Assembly: GCF_020217425.1 (NCBI RefSeq)
Contig: NZ_CP084092.1
Span: 62,001 to 126,000 of the forward strand
Source of the DNA: Halomicrobium urmianum
Lineage (GTDB): Archaea; Halobacteriota; Halobacteria; Halobacteriales; Haloarculaceae
Direction: 5' to 3'
DNA: 64,000 bases
Made by a program: the position numbers and the translations under genes. The notes below the pieces were generated by a model. That model searched no databases. It had not been told where the DNA came from and saw only the letters and a list, made by a program, of their open reading frames with translations. Below are positions 28,470 through 35,394 of the stretch, piece by piece; the first letter of the stretch is position 1; each line of letters begins with the position of its first letter.

Positions 28470-29281
28470 GCAGCCCTCGCGAGCGATTCCCGCAGCGGTA
28501 CGTCTTCAGTTCGCTGGCGACAATCGTCCTGACTGTCGCGGCGACGGTCGTCGGCCTGTTCGTTCCGGGATTCTACCGCGACGCGCCCGTACTCCTGCCA
28601 CAGGTCTACGGCCAGGACCTCCTGACGCTCGCCGTCGCCGTCCCGGCGTTTGCCGTCTCGCTCTTCTATGCGACGCGCGGCTCGCTGCGGGCCTACGTCG
28701 CCTGGCTCGGGTTGACCGGCTACCTGCTCTACACCTACGCCTCGTACTCGTTCATGACCGCGTTCAACGAACTGTATCTGGTGTACACGACGCTGCTGTG
28801 GCTGACGCTGTTCACGTTCGTCGGCGGGACGGTCCGGTTGGACGCCGCGGCGCTGAAGCGCGCGGTCGGCGATACGTCGGTCGGGGTGTACGTCGCCTTC
28901 CAGGTGCTGCTCGCCCTCCTCGTTTCGCTCCTCTGGCTGTCTGAAATCCTCCCGGCCACGCTCTCGGGGACGACGCCGCCGAGCGTCGCCGAGGCGGGAC
29001 TCCCAACGTCGGTCATCTTCTCGCTCGACCTCGGGGTGATCGTCCCGGCGTTCGTGCTCTCTGCGCAGCTGCTTCGGAAGCGTCGCCCGTGGGGGTACGC
29101 GTTCACCGCAGTCCTCCTCGTGAAGATCGCGACGCTCGGTGGCGCCGTGCTGGCGATGGCCTGGTTCATGGTCCGAGACGGACAGTCGGTACCGCTCCCG
29201 CAGATCGCGATCTTCGGAACGCTGACCGCTCTGAGTCTGCTCCTGACGGTCCGGTTTCTCCGATCGATCCCGGCAGAGTGA
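28466..29281 (+). CDS. Eight-helix membrane protein of unknown function (paralogue of 52175-53047)
   Basis: A 271-residue membrane protein with about eight hydrophobic helices. It overlaps the HemG-like gene by four bases. Comparison inside this window shows a clear paralogue on the minus strand at 52175-53047. Shared blocks include FATRGSLR/YARRGSLQ, FNELYLVYTTLLWLTLFTFV versus FNAFFLVYATLFGLSLFTLV, LWLSEILPATLSGTTPP versus LWLSDLLPALLAGTPPP, and RPWGYAFT versus RPWGYLLT. The family is uncharacterised as far as I know. Conserved Trp/Pro/Asn residues at helix ends suggest a ligand- or quinone-binding role, but that is only a guess. Confidence 0.8.
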   Translation: MSSPRERFPQRYVFSSLATIVLTVAATVVGLFVPGFYRDAPVLLPQVYGQDLLTLAVAVPAFAVSLFYATRGSLRAYVAWLGLTGYLLYTYASYSFMTAFNELYLVYTTLLWLTLFTFVGGTVRLDAAALKRAVGDTSVGVYVAFQVLLALLVSLLWLSEILPATLSGTTPPSVAEAGLPTSVIFSLDLGVIVPAFVLSAQLLRKRRPWGYAFTAVLLVKIATLGGAVLAMAWFMVRDGQSVPLPQIAIFGTLTALSLLLTVRFLRSIPAE

Positions 29282-29392
29282 TCAGGTACCGCAGCCCCCA
29301 GGTCAGCAGGCGAGTCGACGCGGAGCCTGTCACGTCGGATCGCGAGGAAACCCACCAGAAACATTCAGCGTAGTAACGTTTTCGGCACGGGT

Positions 29393-29797
29393 ATGGTATG
29401 GCAAACCGAACCGGGAGCCATGCCCAGCACCCACCTCTCGGAGGAACACGAGGACGAACTGATCAGCGCGGCCCGCACGGCAGTCGGGGACGAACTGCGC
29501 AGCATCGCCTACTTCACCGAGGACGCGGTCGATCAGATCTACCTCCGCGAGGACCTGGAACAGGGCGCCGACCTCGTCGGGTTCGCCGACAACGAGCGGC
29601 TCGGTTTCCGGTCTCAGCAGGCCTACACCGATACCGAACTGGGTGACTACCAGTTCACCATCCGCGTCTTCGACCACGGGTACCTGACCCGGGTCATCGC
29701 CGCCGACCACGGCGTCTGGATCACGACCGACGAGATGGCCATCGACCGCTTCGAGGAACTCGCGAGCGCGCTCGGCGCTCTCCTCCGGGAATTCTGA
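29393..29797 (+). CDS. Conserved haloarchaeal protein, unknown function
   Basis: A 134-residue acidic soluble protein. The pattern DELISAARTAVGDELRSIAYFTEDAVDQ-like helix, then DQIYLREDLE, LGDYQFTIRVFDHGYLTRVI and GVWITTDEM, alternates helices and strands as in small sensor or roadblock-like folds. I know of many similar haloarchaeal proteins but no function. The start may be at 29393 or at the internal ATG 29420, which would remove nine residues (MVWQTEPGA). It stands alone between two unrelated membrane-protein genes. Confidence 0.7.
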   Translation: MVWQTEPGAMPSTHLSEEHEDELISAARTAVGDELRSIAYFTEDAVDQIYLREDLEQGADLVGFADNERLGFRSQQAYTDTELGDYQFTIRVFDHGYLTRVIAADHGVWITTDEMAIDRFEELASALGALLREF

Positions 29798-29908
29798 TCC
29801 CTACCCGGCCGGGCCGTCGCGGTCGACCGACGCTGCAGTCTGTCGGACCGTTGCAACTATTCACGCATCGAGTGGCGCTTCGGGTGGCCTTCGAGCGTGT
29901 CATCGCGT

Positions 29909-30292
29909 TCACTCTCTGCTATCGGTCGCGGCCGTCGCAGCCGAACCGGAACTCCTGAGGTACGTCGCCGCGGCGACGACGATGCCGACCGCACCGGCGA
30001 CGAACAGCGAGAGGACGGTCCCGACGACGGTCGACGCGAGGATCGCGACGGCGAGGAAGGCCACGCCGAATCCGCCGGCCGAGCGGGCGATCCGCCGCCG
30101 TTCGGGCGACTCGTCGCCGAGGCCGAGCGCGACTGCCACAGTGACCGCGACGCCGGCGAGCAGGCCCGCCGGAAGCCCCACGAGGAGCGAGAACGCTATC
30201 CGCGACGCCGCGAGTTCGGTCACGACGACGCCGACCACCAGAAACGCGGTGACGCCCGCGGCGAGCGCCGCCAGAGCGCGTGGCACGTCCAT
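29909..30292 (-). CDS. Small four-helix membrane protein, unknown function
   Basis: A 127-residue protein with four predicted transmembrane helices (ALAALAAGVTAFLVVGVVV, LLVGLPAGLLAGVAVTVAVA, GFGVAFLAVAILASTVV, FVAGAVGIVVAAATY) and a charged loop ESPERRRIARS between helices 2 and 3. ATG 30292 is chosen because the upstream in-frame part is Arg-rich and lies in the 5' region of the divergent gene. No functional motif is present. Divergent with the interrupted HhH gene. Confidence 0.7.
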   Translation of the reverse strand: MDVPRALAALAAGVTAFLVVGVVVTELAASRIAFSLLVGLPAGLLAGVAVTVAVALGLGDESPERRRIARSAGGFGVAFLAVAILASTVVGTVLSLFVAGAVGIVVAAATYLRSSGSAATAATDSRE

Positions 30293-30390
30293 ACCGTGGC
30301 GATTCGTCAGGTACCGGCATATAGCTGTCTCCCGCTCTCTTCTCGGACGCGTCTCCGGGAGTACGACGCCTGCACCGCTGGATTTCACTC

Positions 30391-30411
30391 GCCAGTGGCG
30401 CAGCCACTGGC
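30391..30411. repeat. Perfect 9-3-9 inverted repeat two bases before the HhH gene start
   Basis: GCCAGTGGC-GCA-GCCACTGGC. In RNA it would form a stable hairpin ending 2 nt before the ATG at 30414; in DNA it could be an operator. The downstream gene is interrupted by an IS element. Confidence 0.6.
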
Positions 30412-30413
30412 AC

Positions 30414-30574
30414 ATGGAGACGTTCGTCGAAGGGAACCTCGACTACCACGCGGAGACGCAGGGCGTCCTCCCGGAGCGGCTCGAATCGTTCGGCGAGACC
30501 TACCGGGAGCAGGGACATCTCACTCGCGACCAGCTGTACGAGATCGCCTACGAGTCCTCGACCCGCAGCGCCTT
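30414..30574 (+). pseudogene. 5' fragment of a helix-hairpin-helix protein gene split by an IS element
   Basis: Reading from ATG 30414 gives METFVEGNLDYHAETQGVLP, continuing to YEIAYESSTRSAF, where sequence abruptly becomes the hairpin-bearing right end of the IS200/IS605 element (TGAC at 30575). The continuation is found 1.8 kb away at 32395-32774 in the same orientation (HVERNPADRCREVTRNV onward). Joining the two gives a plausible protein of about 175 residues. The gene is disrupted; the N-terminal fragment alone, about 54 residues, is unlikely to function. Confidence 0.8.
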
Positions 30575-30660
30575 TGACCTCCTCCCGCGCTTGAAGACGC
30601 GGGAATCCCACTATGGGATTTCAGGCCGGGCGCGGCCCTGTGGTTTCAAGACGCATACGT
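30575..30660 (-). ncRNA. Probable tnpB-associated guide RNA (reRNA/omegaRNA) region
   Basis: In IS200/IS605 elements the guide RNA is made from the tnpB 3' end and the right end of the element, with the guide taken from flanking DNA. Here that corresponds to about 30575-30660 read on the minus strand, including the 30583-30604 hairpin. If expressed, the guide would start in the disrupted HhH gene sequence just left of 30575. Boundaries are inferred. Confidence 0.4.
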
Positions 30661-31884
30661 TCCACGCGTCTCTTGCTGGGTTGCACCATCGGCGTGGCTG
30701 TCTTGTGGCGCGGTCAAACACGCCCCATCCTCAGCCGAGTCATCGTCGGTCTCGTGTTCTCTGGACCGACTCTCTCCGCTGAGGTAGCGGTCCGCGATGT
30801 TTATCGCCCCGTTCACGTCTGCCTGGTATTCGCCCATCCAGCAGCCGTCGTTCGTGCATTTGAACGTCGCCTGCTTCGGACGATACCCCACTTCACCACA
30901 CGCGTGGCACTCTTTCGAGGTGTTACGCGGATTCACCGTCTCGACGGGAATTCCCGTCTCGACGGCCTTGTACCGTATCTGCGCGTGGAGTTTGGCGAAC
31001 GCCCAGCCGTGAAGACGACGGTTCATGTACTCACCGTAGTCCATCGACTCCCGAATGTAGGTCAGGTCTTCCAGAACCAACACTGGGTTCGGGACAGACT
31101 CGGCGTGCTCGACGACGTCGCGGGTGACACGGTGGAACACGTCGTCGATGTGGTTCCACAGGGCGTCGCCGAACGACTCGGCGATACGGTCGCTGCCGCG
31201 TTCTTGGAGCCGTCGCGTGGCGGTGAAGTAGGTCTTGCGGAGCCGACGAACGGTCTTGCCCTCGTCGGCCCATAGTTCGGGACGGGTCGGAGAACCGTTC
31301 TCGTCGCGGTGACACACCGTGACGAGAGACGCTTCCCCGATATCGACTCCGATCGGCGTCCGTGCGTCGTCGGCCACCCCGGAACAGTCCTCCACGTCGC
31401 GGGTGGCGGTGACGTGGAGATACCACGTCTCATCCCGCTGGAAGAGCCGACGCTCACCCATCTCCGCGTCGCCAGCGTTCACGGCTTCTAACCACTCCCG
31501 TTGGTCGGGGTTCGGTTGTGCTGGCAGCCAGAGGTGGTAGTCCTCGTGGTGCGGAATCTTGACGTACCACTCGATAGCGTTCTGGGGGTTGTGATCGAGC
31601 CGGAGCCCCTCGTTGGTGAACCGAACTGGGTGGTCGTCGTGTAGCTCATCTGCATTGTACGTCGTCGTCAACTGCGGGACGTACTTCTTGAGGGCGTTTT
31701 TCGCGTACCCCGATAGGTCGTAGTTGACCACCACGTCGTTCGCTTCGGTTTGAGTGGTGCAACCAGCCTCGAACGCATCGGCGAGGGCCTGCTGGTAGGC
31801 GTCGCGCGTCTCTTGGAGTTTCCGCCGTTTATGCGCGTTCGGGTCGACCAGCTTCAACTCCAGCGTCTTGGTGAGCTCGGTCAT
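30646..31884 (-). CDS. tnpB: TnpB RNA-guided nuclease (IS200/IS605 family)
   Basis: A 412-residue OrfB/TnpB. The three RuvC residues are all present: Asp181 in IGVDIGEAS, Glu272 in LVLEDLTYIRES and Asp356 in QADVNGAINIA. The zinc finger is C326xxC329 with C343 and C348. The N-terminal part is the WED/REC-like region. TnpB proteins are the guide-RNA-directed nucleases ancestral to Cas12 and help the transposon persist by cutting emptied sites. It overlaps tnpA by 4 bp, so the two are coexpressed. The product looks catalytically complete, in contrast to the TnpB at 60314-61567. Confidence 0.93.
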   Translation of the reverse strand: MTELTKTLELKLVDPNAHKRRKLQETRDAYQQALADAFEAGCTTQTEANDVVVNYDLSGYAKNALKKYVPQLTTTYNADELHDDHPVRFTNEGLRLDHNPQNAIEWYVKIPHHEDYHLWLPAQPNPDQREWLEAVNAGDAEMGERRLFQRDETWYLHVTATRDVEDCSGVADDARTPIGVDIGEASLVTVCHRDENGSPTRPELWADEGKTVRRLRKTYFTATRRLQERGSDRIAESFGDALWNHIDDVFHRVTRDVVEHAESVPNPVLVLEDLTYIRESMDYGEYMNRRLHGWAFAKLHAQIRYKAVETGIPVETVNPRNTSKECHACGEVGYRPKQATFKCTNDGCWMGEYQADVNGAINIADRYLSGESRSREHETDDDSAEDGACLTAPQDSHADGATQQETRGTYAS

Positions 31885-32270
31885 TGCTCGCCCTCTTCGT
31901 GACGCTGGATGTAGTCCTGAACCGTCTCACTGGACACGTGGCCTGCCGTCCCTGCGTAGTAGCCCCGCGCCCAGCGAATCTTTTCGTCTTCGGTGTCGGC
32001 GTAGCGGTGGTTGTACTTCCGTGAGGAAATCCCCTTGAACCAGTTGGCGAGAAGCGACGGGGCGTGTTTCGGCGGGCTACTGACGAAGAGGTGAACGTGG
32101 TCGGGTTGAACGGTCAGGTCGAGTATCTTGACACCCTTGTCGTCGGCAATCTCGTGGAGGATGTCTCGCACACGGTCTGCGACCTCCCCGGAGAGTACCG
32201 AGGTACGGTACTTCGGCAACCACACTATGTGGTAGTTGAGAGTGTAGGTCGCGTGCCGTGTGGTCTTCAT
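31881..32270 (-). CDS. tnpA: TnpA Y1 HUH transposase (IS200/IS605 family)
   Basis: A 129-residue single-strand transposase. The HUH motif is His58-Val-His60 in PDHVHLFV, and the catalytic tyrosine is Tyr120 in ETVQDYIQRH, the standard arrangement for IS200-like TnpA. The usual KYRTSVLSGEVADRV and WARGYYAGTAGHVSSETV blocks are present. Length is normal for the family (about 130). It excises and inserts single-stranded DNA at subterminal hairpins such as those at 30583-30604 and 32376-32393. It lies first in the element, upstream of tnpB. Confidence 0.95.
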   Translation of the reverse strand: MKTTRHATYTLNYHIVWLPKYRTSVLSGEVADRVRDILHEIADDKGVKILDLTVQPDHVHLFVSSPPKHAPSLLANWFKGISSRKYNHRYADTEDEKIRWARGYYAGTAGHVSSETVQDYIQRHEEGEQ

Positions 32271-32394
32271 CCGTGTTGTGCACTATTGGACTTGAGACCT
32301 TAATTCCACCAGTAGAACCGTTGGAAATCCAGTCGTGGCGTCGTCGATAGAAGTAGAGGCTGTTGTCCGCTTGACCCCCGCCTAAAGACGGGGT

Positions 32395-32774
32395 ATGTGC
32401 TCGCTACTGTATCACGTGGAGCGCAACCCCGCGGACCGTTGCCGGGAGGTCACCCGCAACGTCCGCAGGGTCGACGGCGACTTCTCGAAGATCCAGCTGC
32501 TGACCGGGCTGTCCGGATTCAAGGCCCCGACGGCCTCCTGCGTGCTGGCGGCGCTTTCCGGCGAGCGACACGCCGTCGTCGACACGCGGGTGTGGGCCTC
32601 GCTCGAACGGAAGGGGTACCTCGAGGGTCGGAAGGAGAGCTTCGACGCCGCCGACTACGTCGCGATGATCGAGCCGATCCGCGACATCGCCGCGGAGACC
32701 GGCTACTCGGCGGTCGAAGTCGGCTACGCGCTGTTCGCGTACGACGACAGAGTTCGGACGGGACGCTGCACTGA
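32395..32774 (+). pseudogene. 3' fragment of the IS-split helix-hairpin-helix protein gene
   Basis: Frame 1 from about 32413 reads HVERNPADRCREVTRNVRR and then IQLLTGLSGFKAPTASCVLA followed by HAVVDTRVWASLERKGYL. That resembles the helix-hairpin-helix and the following helix of HhH-GPD DNA glycosylase-like proteins (G-x-K-x-A-x-x, then VDTRV). The catalytic Lys/Asp cannot be confirmed from the fragment. Near the 3' end, a shift of one base would give a natural ending (SDGTLH stop at 32774), so a small indel may have added to the damage. The start shown to it by the IS boundary (MCSLLY) is not a native N-terminus. Confidence 0.75.
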
Positions 32775-32803
32775 TCGCCAGGCAGCGACGCTGGCACCTC
32801 CGC

Positions 32804-33184
32804 TCAGGCGGTCGGCGCTAGTTCCTCGATCTCCCCGAGGAGGTCCCCGTACAGCTCTTCGGCCTGCTCGTCGTCGTAGTCGGCGTGGTACTCCTTCGGG
32901 ACGCCGCGCTTCGCCAGGTTGACGTGCCGGTCCGGCGTCACGTCGTGCCCTTCGAGGCTCTTCCGGGCGCACTCCAGCGGACAGCCGTCGATGACGAGCG
33001 TCGGCCGTCCCGACGTGGCGGTGTCCACCAGCGGCGGGACGTCGCCGCCGACGCCGGCGATACAGGACATCTCCGCCTCGCGCTCGCGGTCCAGCCGCAC
33101 GGCGAGGTCGTTTGCCATCTGTGCGGCGCTCGAACAACCGGAACACGAGTACACGAGCGGCAGCTCCTCGTAGTCGTCGGTCAT
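32804..33184 (-). CDS. DGC-domain putative zinc-binding protein
   Basis: A 126-residue Cys-rich protein of the DGC family. Cysteines are at 14 and 17 (YSCSGCSSA), 41 (MSCIAG), and 68 and 72 in the defining IDGCPLECARK. Family members are small proteins predicted to bind zinc or another metal through these cysteines; some are linked to redox or metal homeostasis, but biochemistry is scarce. ATG 33184 fits the YSCSGC start of the family; upstream in-frame sequence lacks homology. It is followed leftward by the disrupted HhH gene and preceded by an HTH_10 regulator on the same strand. Confidence 0.85.
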   Translation of the reverse strand: MTDDYEELPLVYSCSGCSSAAQMANDLAVRLDREREAEMSCIAGVGGDVPPLVDTATSGRPTLVIDGCPLECARKSLEGHDVTPDRHVNLAKRGVPKEYHADYDDEQAEELYGDLLGEIEELAPTA

Positions 33185-33403
33185 CGGATCCCCGTTCAGA
33201 GCCGTCTCGCCAAAGGGTTGTCCCGAACGCCGTTCGTCTCGGCGCAGTCCGTCGTGAGTGGTCAACTGCTGCGGCGGGACCGGACGCTCGCCGCGGCCTG
33301 TGTCGACGCGGGCCCGGCCGTCGACGAGGGACGGGAGCGGCACGTCCTCTTCGCCGAGGTCGAACGGCGAACCGGAGCGTCCGCCTGAGCGGGTCCGGCG
33401 CCG

Positions 33404-34066
33404 TCAGTCGGAGGGCGCCGTCGTCCCGGCCGGCACCGAGCGCTCGTCGGCCAGGTAGTCTTTCAGGACCCGCTCCTCCGCGCGGTGGAGGATCTCGCTG
33501 CAGGTGGACTTGGCGACGTCGAGGTCGTCGGCGAGGTCGACGAGGGTGGTCCGCCGCGGCGTGTCGTAGTAGCCGCGGTCGATCGCTTCTTCGATCACCC
33601 ACCGCTGGCGGTCGGTCAGCAGCGGATCCGACTCGACGTCCTGCTGGATCCGCTCGACGGTGTAGGCGATGCCGAGCCGGTCGAGCGTCTCCCCGAGCGA
33701 GGAGAGCGTCTCGCTGGGGACCGTCAGCTCGAGGCGCAACTCGCCGTCGCGGACCTCGATGGGCATCTCGATCGGCACGCCGGAGTCCTGCAGCGAACTC
33801 AGGAGCAGCGGCACGGTCGTCTCGATCTGCACCCGGCACGCCGCCTCGCCCGTCCCGAGGACCGTCAGGTCCGTCACCGCGTCGTAGGATCGGATCTCAT
33901 CGCAGACCGCCGCGGCCTCGTTGCCGTCGATCTCGATCCTGGCGACGCCGGTCGCGGCGTTCGCGGTGGCCGCCAGGACGCGGAACGTCGTCTCGGGGTG
34001 CGCGCCGGACACCTCGCTGATCCAGACCGATTCGGGAACCGTGATCGTGAGTTCTGCGTAGGGCAT
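33404..34066 (-). CDS. HTH_10 (bacterio-opsin activator-type) transcriptional regulator
   Basis: A 220-residue regulator. The N-terminal part (about 1-155) is the beta-rich sensory domain seen in many haloarchaeal one-component regulators, and the C-terminal HTH_10 domain (about 160-212) reads LTDRQRWVIEEAIDRGYYDT and LADDLDVAKSTCSEILHRAE. It begins MPYAELTITVPESVW. A perfect TTTTAGG-CCTT-CCTAAAA palindrome lies about 60 bp upstream of its start, so it may be under control of a DtxR-like metal regulator. Targets unknown. A second HTH_10 gene occurs at 45100-45789. Confidence 0.87.
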   Translation of the reverse strand: MPYAELTITVPESVWISEVSGAHPETTFRVLAATANAATGVARIEIDGNEAAAVCDEIRSYDAVTDLTVLGTGEAACRVQIETTVPLLLSSLQDSGVPIEMPIEVRDGELRLELTVPSETLSSLGETLDRLGIAYTVERIQQDVESDPLLTDRQRWVIEEAIDRGYYDTPRRTTLVDLADDLDVAKSTCSEILHRAEERVLKDYLADERSVPAGTTAPSD

Positions 34067-34127
34067 GGATGTGTCGTCGATCGCCCGGGCGCGCGACCGC
34101 GCCGGACCGGATCGCTTCACGCCCACG

Positions 34128-34145
34128 TTTTAGGCCTTCCTAAAA
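34128..34145. promoter_or_regulatory. DtxR-like metal box 1 (TTTTAGG-N4-CCTAAAA)
   Basis: A perfect 7-4-7 inverted repeat, 62 bp upstream of the HTH_10 regulator start at 34066. The core TTTAGG-N4-CCTAAA is identical in form to the site at 38024-38039, and resembles the TTAGG..CCTAA half-sites of DtxR/SirR/MntR-type repressors. It overlaps the likely promoter of the HTH_10 gene. Confidence 0.55.
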
Positions 34146-34252
34146 GTATGTTGGTGTGAACGTGTTCGGGCGGCGTTGAAGTGCGTCGACCGAACGGGGG
34201 CGACCGGGTACGTGCTGGACGCGCCGTGACACCGGCGGCCGTCCGCCTTCAG

Positions 34253-34558
34253 TCAGCCGTCCGAACGCGGCGCGAGGACGAGCAACGCTGTGCTGTCCTC
34301 GGTCGCGCGCGGGGAGATCTGCTGGTCGCCGTCGAAGCGGGCGACGTCGCCGGCCGCTACCTTGTGGGTCTCGTCGCCGAGCTGCAGTTCGAGCGCCCCC
34401 TCGATCAGGTAGAGGACGATCTCGCGGTCGGGATGGTCGTGCGCCGGCACGTCCTCGCCCTCGGCGAGCGTGAGCCTGACGGTTTTCGGCTCGGCGTCGG
34501 GGAAGGGGTTCGCGTGCGGTTCCCCCTCCAGATCGTCGAGCGAGCGAACCTCGCTCAT
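34253..34558 (-). CDS. Small cupin-domain protein
   Basis: A 101-residue single-domain cupin. The first cupin motif appears as VPAHDHPDREIVLYLIEGALE and the second as VAAGDVARFDGDQQISPRA. His residues in HDHP and the following Glu could bind a metal. Function is not determinable; small cupins in haloarchaea are usually annotated only as cupins. Start ATG 34558 (MSEVRSLDDLEG) is preferred over the in-frame 34621. Neighbours are an HTH_10 regulator and a peroxiredoxin on the same strand, hinting at a stress or metal context. Confidence 0.85.
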   Translation of the reverse strand: MSEVRSLDDLEGEPHANPFPDAEPKTVRLTLAEGEDVPAHDHPDREIVLYLIEGALELQLGDETHKVAAGDVARFDGDQQISPRATEDSTALLVLAPRSDG

Positions 34559-34700
34559 GCGGCACCCTCCAGTCGGTCGGGCTCGGATCGAGAGCAAAGC
34601 TCTGGGTACATACACTGACACTGTTCGGCGCCGCGGTCAAGGAGGTTTGGTCGAACGGACGGGCGCCCGAGGCGGCCCTGGAGGTCCGGGACGGCGTCGG

Positions 34701-35180
34701 CTACGCGTCCTCGACCGCGTCCAGCAGTTCGTCGTAGTCGGGTTCGTTCGTCGGGTCGTCGGAGACCCAGCGGTACGTGACGGTTCCGTTCTCGTCGATG
34801 ACGAACACCGCGCGGTTGGCGACGCCGTGCAGGCCGAGGTCGGTGATGTCTATCTCGAGGCCGTACGCCTCGATCGCGTTCCGATCCATGTCGCTGACCA
34901 GGTCGAACTCGATGCCGTGCTCCTCCCGGAACGCCCCCTGCGAGAACGCCGAGTCCGCGCTCACGCCGAGGACTGTCGCCCCTGCGTCCTCGAACTCGCC
35001 GAGGCGATCCTGGAGCGCGACCATCTCGTTGGTACACGGCGGCGTGAACGCGCCCGGGAAGAACGCGAGCACGACCGGCCCGTCGCCGAGGCGCTCCTCG
35101 AGGTCGAACGACTCGTGATCGCTCGTCCCGAGCGTCGCGCTGAACGTCGGTGCGGTGTCGCCCGTTTCGATGTCGGACAT
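34701..35180 (-). CDS. Peroxiredoxin (AhpC/TSA family)
   Basis: A 159-residue thiol peroxidase. The peroxidatic cysteine is Cys49 in FFPGAFTPPCTNEM, with the supporting Arg near the end and the GVSADSAFSQGAF block. No second conserved cysteine is visible, so it is 1-Cys or uses an external thiol. It would reduce H2O2 or organic peroxides in the cytosol. ATG 35180 gives a standard MSDIETGDTAPTF N-terminus; a TATA-like cataaaaaatg lies about 25 bp upstream (about 35203-35213), consistent with a near-leaderless message. It is divergent from sufB. Confidence 0.92.
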   Translation of the reverse strand: MSDIETGDTAPTFSATLGTSDHESFDLEERLGDGPVVLAFFPGAFTPPCTNEMVALQDRLGEFEDAGATVLGVSADSAFSQGAFREEHGIEFDLVSDMDRNAIEAYGLEIDITDLGLHGVANRAVFVIDENGTVTYRWVSDDPTNEPDYDELLDAVEDA

Positions 35181-35394
35181 TACGCCGGAGTAGGTCCCCT
35201 CGGCATAAAAAATGTACACCGAACGAAAATTACTGGCCGGCGTCAGGTGATCCCGGCCGCGGTATCGCCGGCGGGACGAGCGCGGGGCCGGACGGGCGCT
35301 CACCCGAAGCGGTTCGGACGAACTGTCTGGTGGGTGGGGCTCGACGCTCCGGACGACGGATCGACGCGGAGTACGTAGCGACCGTGACCAAATC

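Larger units (their letters stand above)
30575..32400 (-). mobile_element. IS200/IS605-family element (tnpA + tnpB), intact
   Basis: This is a complete single-strand transposon on the minus strand with a Y1 HUH transposase gene (31881-32270) and tnpB (30646-31884) overlapping by 4 bp. The subterminal hairpins are TCCCGCG-CTTGAAGA-CGCGGGA at the right end (30583-30604) and CCCCG-CCTAAAGA-CGGGG at the left end (32376-32393). There are no terminal inverted repeats or target duplications, as expected of the family. The exact left tip lies within about 20 bp after 32393. It splits a helix-hairpin-helix gene (30414-30574 / 32395-32774). Both proteins look intact, so insertion is recent and the element is possibly active. 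Confidence 0.9.

Noticed and set aside
33112..33388. A plus-strand frame ending LFAEVERRTGASA between the DGC and HTH_10 genes
   Set aside because: It overlaps both genes antisense, and lacks a start or domain; probably a shadow.
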